Source: an uncultured Actinomyces sp.
GTDB taxonomy: Bacteria; Actinomycetota; Actinomycetes; Actinomycetales; Actinomycetaceae
Length of the DNA: 10,212 nt
Reading direction: 5' to 3'
Assembly (NCBI GenBank): GCA_902773415.1
Contig: CACYEE010000164.1
Coordinates: 1 to 10,212 of the forward strand
How positions within the stretch are numbered: position 1 is the stretch's first letter; each line of letters opens with the position of its first letter. Shown in pieces: positions 7,450-10,212 of this stretch. Made by a program: the position numbers and the translations under genes. Below the pieces are notes generated by a model. That model saw only the letters and a list, made by a program, of their open reading frames with translations, was not told the origin of the DNA and ran no database searches.

Positions 7450-8225
7450 CGGTTCCTCCTGATCATTTCGGGCGCATGGTGGGCCGGGCGTGCCGGGTCG
7501 GTGTCCTCGTGATGGTCGTGGGCGTGGAGGCAGGCGTCCGATTCGCGGGAGGGTCCGTCGTAGACGAGAGCGCCGCCGGCGAGTTCGATGGTGCGTTCGA
7601 CGATTCCGGCCAGCTCTCCCATTTCGTGGAGAACGGTCATCATCGTGACGCCGTCGGCGCGCAGTGCCGCAAGCGTGCCGGCCAGCTGTTCGCGCGAAGC
7701 GCGGTCGATTCCGGCGAGAGGTTCGTCGAGAAGGAGAAGCCTTGGTCGGCGCACAAGGGCTCGGGCAATCATGACCCGCTGCATCTGGCCGCCGGAAAAG
7801 GTCTGGACGTGGTCGCGTGCGCGATCGGCGAGACCGACCGTGTCGAGCGCGGCGAGGGAGGCTTCGCGGGCGGCACGGCCGCGGTGCGCGAAAAGCCGGC
7901 CGGGGCCGAGCAGACCGGTGCGCACCACTTCGAGCGCGGTGGCTGGCACGCCGCTTGCCCGGGCGAAGCGCTGGGGCACGTAGCCGAGGCGGGCGAGGGC
8001 GGCGGAGCGTTCGGTGCGCAGGTCGCGGCCGAAGATGCGGATGGTGCCTTCGGCAGGCTCGAGAATCGAGGCGAGAGTGCGCATGAGGGTCGATTTCCCG
8101 GAGCCGTTCTGGCCGATGAGGGCCACGGATTCTCCGGAGGCGACCGTGAAGCCGATCTTGTCGAGGATGCGCGTCGTCCCGAGCACCACGCCGACGTTGT
8201 CGAGTTCGAGTACGGCCTCAGCCAC
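7446..8225 (-). CDS. znuC: Zinc ABC transporter ATP-binding protein
   Basis: Cytoplasmic ATPase of 259 residues that powers zinc import through ZnuB. Visible motifs: Walker A GQNGSGKST (38-46), Q-loop YVPQ (Q85), signature SGGQMQR (144-150), Walker B LLLLDEP with catalytic E168, D-loop AGID (171-174) and switch H200. The C-terminal tail is unusual: six His with several Asp/Glu between 234 and 250, a likely metal-binding extension. I chose GTG 8225, which overlaps the znuA stop by 8 nt (GTGGCTGA). It gives an N-terminus leading straight into the first strand of the nucleotide-binding domain. A start 15 codons upstream is possible but would lie deeper inside znuA. No strong Shine-Dalgarno sequence is present, so translation is probably coupled to znuA. 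Confidence 0.93.
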   Translation of the reverse strand: MAEAVLELDNVGVVLGTTRILDKIGFTVASGESVALIGQNGSGKSTLMRTLASILEPAEGTIRIFGRDLRTERSAALARLGYVPQRFARASGVPATALEVVRTGLLGPGRLFAHRGRAAREASLAALDTVGLADRARDHVQTFSGGQMQRVMIARALVRRPRLLLLDEPLAGIDRASREQLAGTLAALRADGVTMMTVLHEMGELAGIVERTIELAGGALVYDGPSRESDACLHAHDHHEDTDPARPAHHAPEMIRRNR

Positions 8226-9228
8226 AGCGCAGGCCCGTCGTGAGAGCGTCGAGATTGGCGCGCATGGCATCGAGGTAGTCGCCGTCGGCCGGCTGAACTT
8301 CGAGGGGGTCGAGCTCTTCGATGCTTACGCCGGCTTCGCTTGCGAGAGCTTCGATGGAGCTGCGGGAAGCGCGCGATTCGGCAAATACTGCTGTCGCACC
8401 TTCGGCTTTGATTTCTCGGGCGAGTTCGGCGAGGCGAGCCGGGCTTGGCTCGCTTTCTGCGTCGAGAGCGATGGAGCGAGCTGTCAAGCCGTAGGCGGAG
8501 GCGAGGTATCCAAAGGCTTCATGCGGCGTGACAAGTGCCGTGGATTCGCAAGCCGACGCTGAATCGCCGAGAACCGCTTCAAATTCGCTGTCGAGTGCGT
8601 CAAGTTCGGTGCGTAGCTGTGCCGCATTCGCCTCGTACTCGGCTGCGCCTTGAGGGGCGGCGGCTCCCAGTGCGTCGGCAATCGCATCGGCAGCTGCGCT
8701 CATACGTTCGGGGTCGAGCCAAAAGTGCGGGTCGAAGGTGGCGTGGACATGGCTGTCATGAGCCGTCTCGTGCGGATCTTCGTGTGCCGCGTCGTCTGTC
8801 CCTTCATGCTGGCGAGCGCCATCCTGTTCGCTCTCGCTTCCCTCGGTGCCGTAGGCGGTGAGGTTCACGGCGCTGGCGAGGTTGACTGCGGTGCTCGCGT
8901 CGAGGCCAAGCTCGGTCACTGCGTCGTCGAGTGAAGGCTGGAAGCCGGAGACGTAGAACAGGACGTCCTGCTTGCCCAGGGTTGCGACTTCGGCGGGGGA
9001 GAGCTCGTAGTCGTGGGGTTCGACGTCGGGCGGCGTCACCGACGTCACTGTGACGTGCTCTCCTCCGATGCGCTCGGCAAGGAAGACGGTGGGGTAGAAG
9101 GAGGCGGCGACGGAGAGCGAGGCGTCGCCGGATGCCTTTGCCGTGTCGGAAGCACCCGGAGAATCGCATCCCGATAATGAGAATGCGCTTGCAGCGAGCG
9201 CAAGAAATGCTATTGTTTTCTTTAGCAT
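8218..9228 (-). CDS. znuA: Zinc-binding lipoprotein of the ZnuABC transporter
   Basis: Cluster A-I metal-binding protein of 336 residues that captures zinc outside the membrane and hands it to ZnuB. The N-terminus is a lipoprotein signal: KK, a hydrophobic stretch, then lipobox LSGC with lipidated C21. Predicted zinc ligands are H72 (EPHDYE), H168 (DPHFW), H236 (TPHEAF) and probably D307. A third His, where manganese-type members often have Glu, favours zinc. Between the first two ligands lies an acidic His-rich loop (about 134-165, six His) typical of zinc members. Two further Cys (227, 335) might form a disulfide. ATG 9228 is chosen because it starts the signal peptide; the open frame continues upstream to 9615 through the promoter, but that extension has no protein character. 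No Shine-Dalgarno sequence precedes the ATG. Confidence 0.94.
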   Translation of the reverse strand: MLKKTIAFLALAASAFSLSGCDSPGASDTAKASGDASLSVAASFYPTVFLAERIGGEHVTVTSVTPPDVEPHDYELSPAEVATLGKQDVLFYVSGFQPSLDDAVTELGLDASTAVNLASAVNLTAYGTEGSESEQDGARQHEGTDDAAHEDPHETAHDSHVHATFDPHFWLDPERMSAAADAIADALGAAAPQGAAEYEANAAQLRTELDALDSEFEAVLGDSASACESTALVTPHEAFGYLASAYGLTARSIALDAESEPSPARLAELAREIKAEGATAVFAESRASRSSIEALASEAGVSIEELDPLEVQPADGDYLDAMRANLDALTTGLRCG

Positions 9229-9235
9229 ACCAGTT

Positions 9236-9264
9236 ATTCTGCATATAATGATAATGATTGTCAA
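9236..9264 (-). promoter_or_regulatory. Promoter of the znuACB-zur operon
   Basis: On the minus strand a perfect -35 TTGACA (9264-9259) is followed after 17 nt by CAGAAT (9241-9236), a 4/6 match to TATAAT. The -10 ends 7 nt before the znuA ATG, so the RNA would start at or beside the ATG. With no Shine-Dalgarno sequence, znuA is probably leaderless. The -35 overlaps the Fur/Zur palindrome, so a bound repressor would block RNA polymerase. Confidence 0.65.
9244..9263. promoter_or_regulatory. Predicted Zur (Fur-family) operator
   Basis: TGATAATGATTGTCA (9249-9263) is a 7-1-7 inverted repeat centred on 9256 with one mismatched pair. The 19-mer at 9244-9262 agrees with the classical Fur box at 16 of 19 positions by hand count, and the palindrome also resembles actinobacterial Zur boxes (TGAAAATCATTTTCA type). 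It is an AT-rich island in GC-rich DNA, covers the -35 and spacer of the znuA promoter, and the same operon encodes a Fur-family repressor. Which metal it answers to is inference. Confidence 0.75.
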
Positions 9265-9696
9265 TGGTATGGCTGCGGTACGGGGACCTTCTTCGACACC
9301 GTCTGCAAGGCCGTGCGGCAGACCCCGCCCTGGCGCAGGCCCCGACGGCATCGCCTGCCGCCGCGTCGTCTTCCGCGAGGAAAACCTCCCGCCTGCCGAA
9401 GCCTTTGCCGACGCGGCATCGCAGTTCGAGCTTCTTTCCGCCGAAGGCGTCCCCTTCCCTTTCTTCCACGAAGGCGAAGGCCCCCGCGTCGACCTCGCCG
9501 CATGCCGCTGGATTCCGGCACCCCGATCCGCCACCGGGTTCCGGGCAGCGCTCGGGCCGCGTCCGGTGAGGGAGGCTTCACGCGCCTGCGCCGCAAGCCA
9601 CAGCCGCCACGGCACTAGAGTGGATCCTGGCCCGTCAGCCAGACGCGGCCGAAATGCGCATCATCCAGATGCGCGGCACACGAAAGGACAACGCAC
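9265..9696. other. Region without an assignable gene; possible decayed coding sequence
   Basis: This divergent gap between znuA and glyS is long for so compact a segment. I recognise no gene, RNA or repeat. Two adjoining pieces on the + strand look protein-like with GC-rich third codon positions. At 9271-9324, with no usable start codon, the reading is GCGTGTFFDTVCKAVRQT. About 9341-9515, in the next frame, reads RRVVFREENLPPAEAFADAA and onward. They are out of frame with each other, so any gene would be broken. The antisense frame of the same stretch is also open, so strand is uncertain. TAGAGT (9616-9621) could be a -10 for glyS with a leader of about 70 nt, but no -35 is evident. Confidence 0.35.
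9656..9674 (+). promoter_or_regulatory. Small hairpin in the glyS leader
   Basis: GCGCATC (9656-9662) pairs perfectly with GATGCGC (9668-9674) around a 5-nt loop, ending 8 nt before the AAAGGA ribosome binding site (9683-9688). It could modulate glyS translation or RNA stability. It is too short and lacks the conserved parts to be a T-box riboswitch. Confidence 0.35.
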
Positions 9697-10212
9697 ATGG
9701 CCAAGCCGGCCCCCTCCAAGCTCGACAACGTCATCAACCTCGCCAAGCGCCGCGGATTCGTCTACCCCTGCGGCGACATCTACGGCGGCACCCGCTCCGC
9801 GTGGGACTACGGCCCCCTCGGCGTCGAGCTCAAGGAAAACATCAAGAAGCAGTGGTGGCGCTACACCGTGACCTCGCGCGGCGACGTCGTCGGCCTCGAT
9901 TCCTCGATCATCCTTCCGCGCGAGGTGTGGGTGGCCTCCGGCCATGTCGGCGTCTTCAACGATCCGCTCACCGAATGCACGGCGTGCCACAAGCGCTCGC
10001 GCGTCGACCAGCTTCAGGAAGCGCACGCCGCAAAGCACGGAATCGACGCCCCCGACTCCGTCGCCCTCGACGAGGTCCAGTGCCCCACCTGCGGAGCTCG
10101 CGGCCAGTGGACCGAGCCCCGCGAATTCAACCTCATGCTCAAGACGTACCTCGGCCCCGTCGAGGACGAGTCCGGCCTGCACTACCTGCGCCCCGAGACG
10201 GCCCAGGGCATC
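9697..10212 (+). CDS. glyS: Glycyl-tRNA synthetase (N-terminal part, cut by window end)
   Basis: Class II aminoacyl-tRNA synthetase of the single-chain dimeric type, which charges tRNA-Gly with glycine in the cytoplasm. Only the first 172 codons are in the window; the family is usually about 460 residues. The start MAKPAPSKLDNVINLAKRRG, then FVYPCGDIYGG, the class II region around WDYGPLGVELK (36-46) and RPETAQGI at the window edge (165-172) are typical. Two CxxC pairs (C94/C97 and C129/C132) form the zinc-finger-like insertion found in many members. ATG 9697 follows AAAGGA by 8 nt, so the start is secure. It is divergent from znuA. I recall glyS next to a zur-znu cluster in Streptomyces too, which would make this a conserved neighbourhood; that is from memory. 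Confidence 0.96.
   Translation, partial: MAKPAPSKLDNVINLAKRRGFVYPCGDIYGGTRSAWDYGPLGVELKENIKKQWWRYTVTSRGDVVGLDSSIILPREVWVASGHVGVFNDPLTECTACHKRSRVDQLQEAHAAKHGIDAPDSVALDEVQCPTCGARGQWTEPREFNLMLKTYLGPVEDESGLHYLRPETAQGI

Noticed and set aside
6601..7512. 303-residue + strand frame opposite znuB, rich in Asp, Glu, Gly and His
   Set aside because: Antisense shadow of the permease; hydrophobic codons read backwards give acidic and polar residues.
9229..9615. N-terminal extension of the znuA frame
   Set aside because: It would bury the lipoprotein signal peptide and run through the promoter and operator; the extra residues show no protein character.
9600..9696. T-box-like riboswitch before glyS, suggested by AGAGTGGATCC
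   Set aside because: No T-box core, specifier stem or antiterminator is visible and the short 7-bp hairpin is not enough.

Overview
This window looks like a chromosomal segment of a high-GC Gram-positive actinobacterium, probably Actinomycetaceae or a near relative. That placement is inferred from GC-rich codon use, a short DivIVA/Wag31, the order divIVA-lspA-rluD-dnaE, actinobacterial TAnnnT-type -10 elements and apparent leaderless starts. No mobile element, CRISPR array, tRNA or rRNA gene is visible.

Left part, + strand (1-6068). divIVA (polar growth and septum organiser) is followed by a strong hairpin, then lspA (lipoprotein signal peptidase) overlapping rluD (23S rRNA pseudouridine synthase) by 8 nt. 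After a 168-nt gap with a second hairpin comes dnaE, the replicative polymerase alpha subunit. It keeps all nine predicted metal ligands of an active PHP exonuclease domain and seems to be transcribed from a promoter whose start coincides with its ATG. A 74-residue S4 RNA-binding protein follows.

Right part, - strand (6179-9228). This is a compact zinc-uptake operon read right to left: znuA (lipoprotein binding protein), znuC (ATPase), znuB (permease) and zur (Fur-family repressor). Junctions overlap by 8, 4 and 1 nt. One promoter in front of znuA carries a perfect TTGACA -35 embedded in a Fur/Zur-type palindrome, so the last gene product very probably represses the whole operon, including itself. 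A hairpin lies between the convergent 3' ends of zur and the S4 gene.

Far right (9265-10212). About 430 nt with no gene I can assign separate znuA from divergent glyS (glycyl-tRNA synthetase, cut by the window end). That gap shows broken coding-like character and may hold a decayed gene.

Most of the window is well-known housekeeping and zinc-homeostasis gene content. I found no convincing novel system. The points most worth checking are the Zur-controlled promoter, the two probable leaderless starts, the His-rich tails of ZnuA and ZnuC, and the possible gene remnant before glyS.
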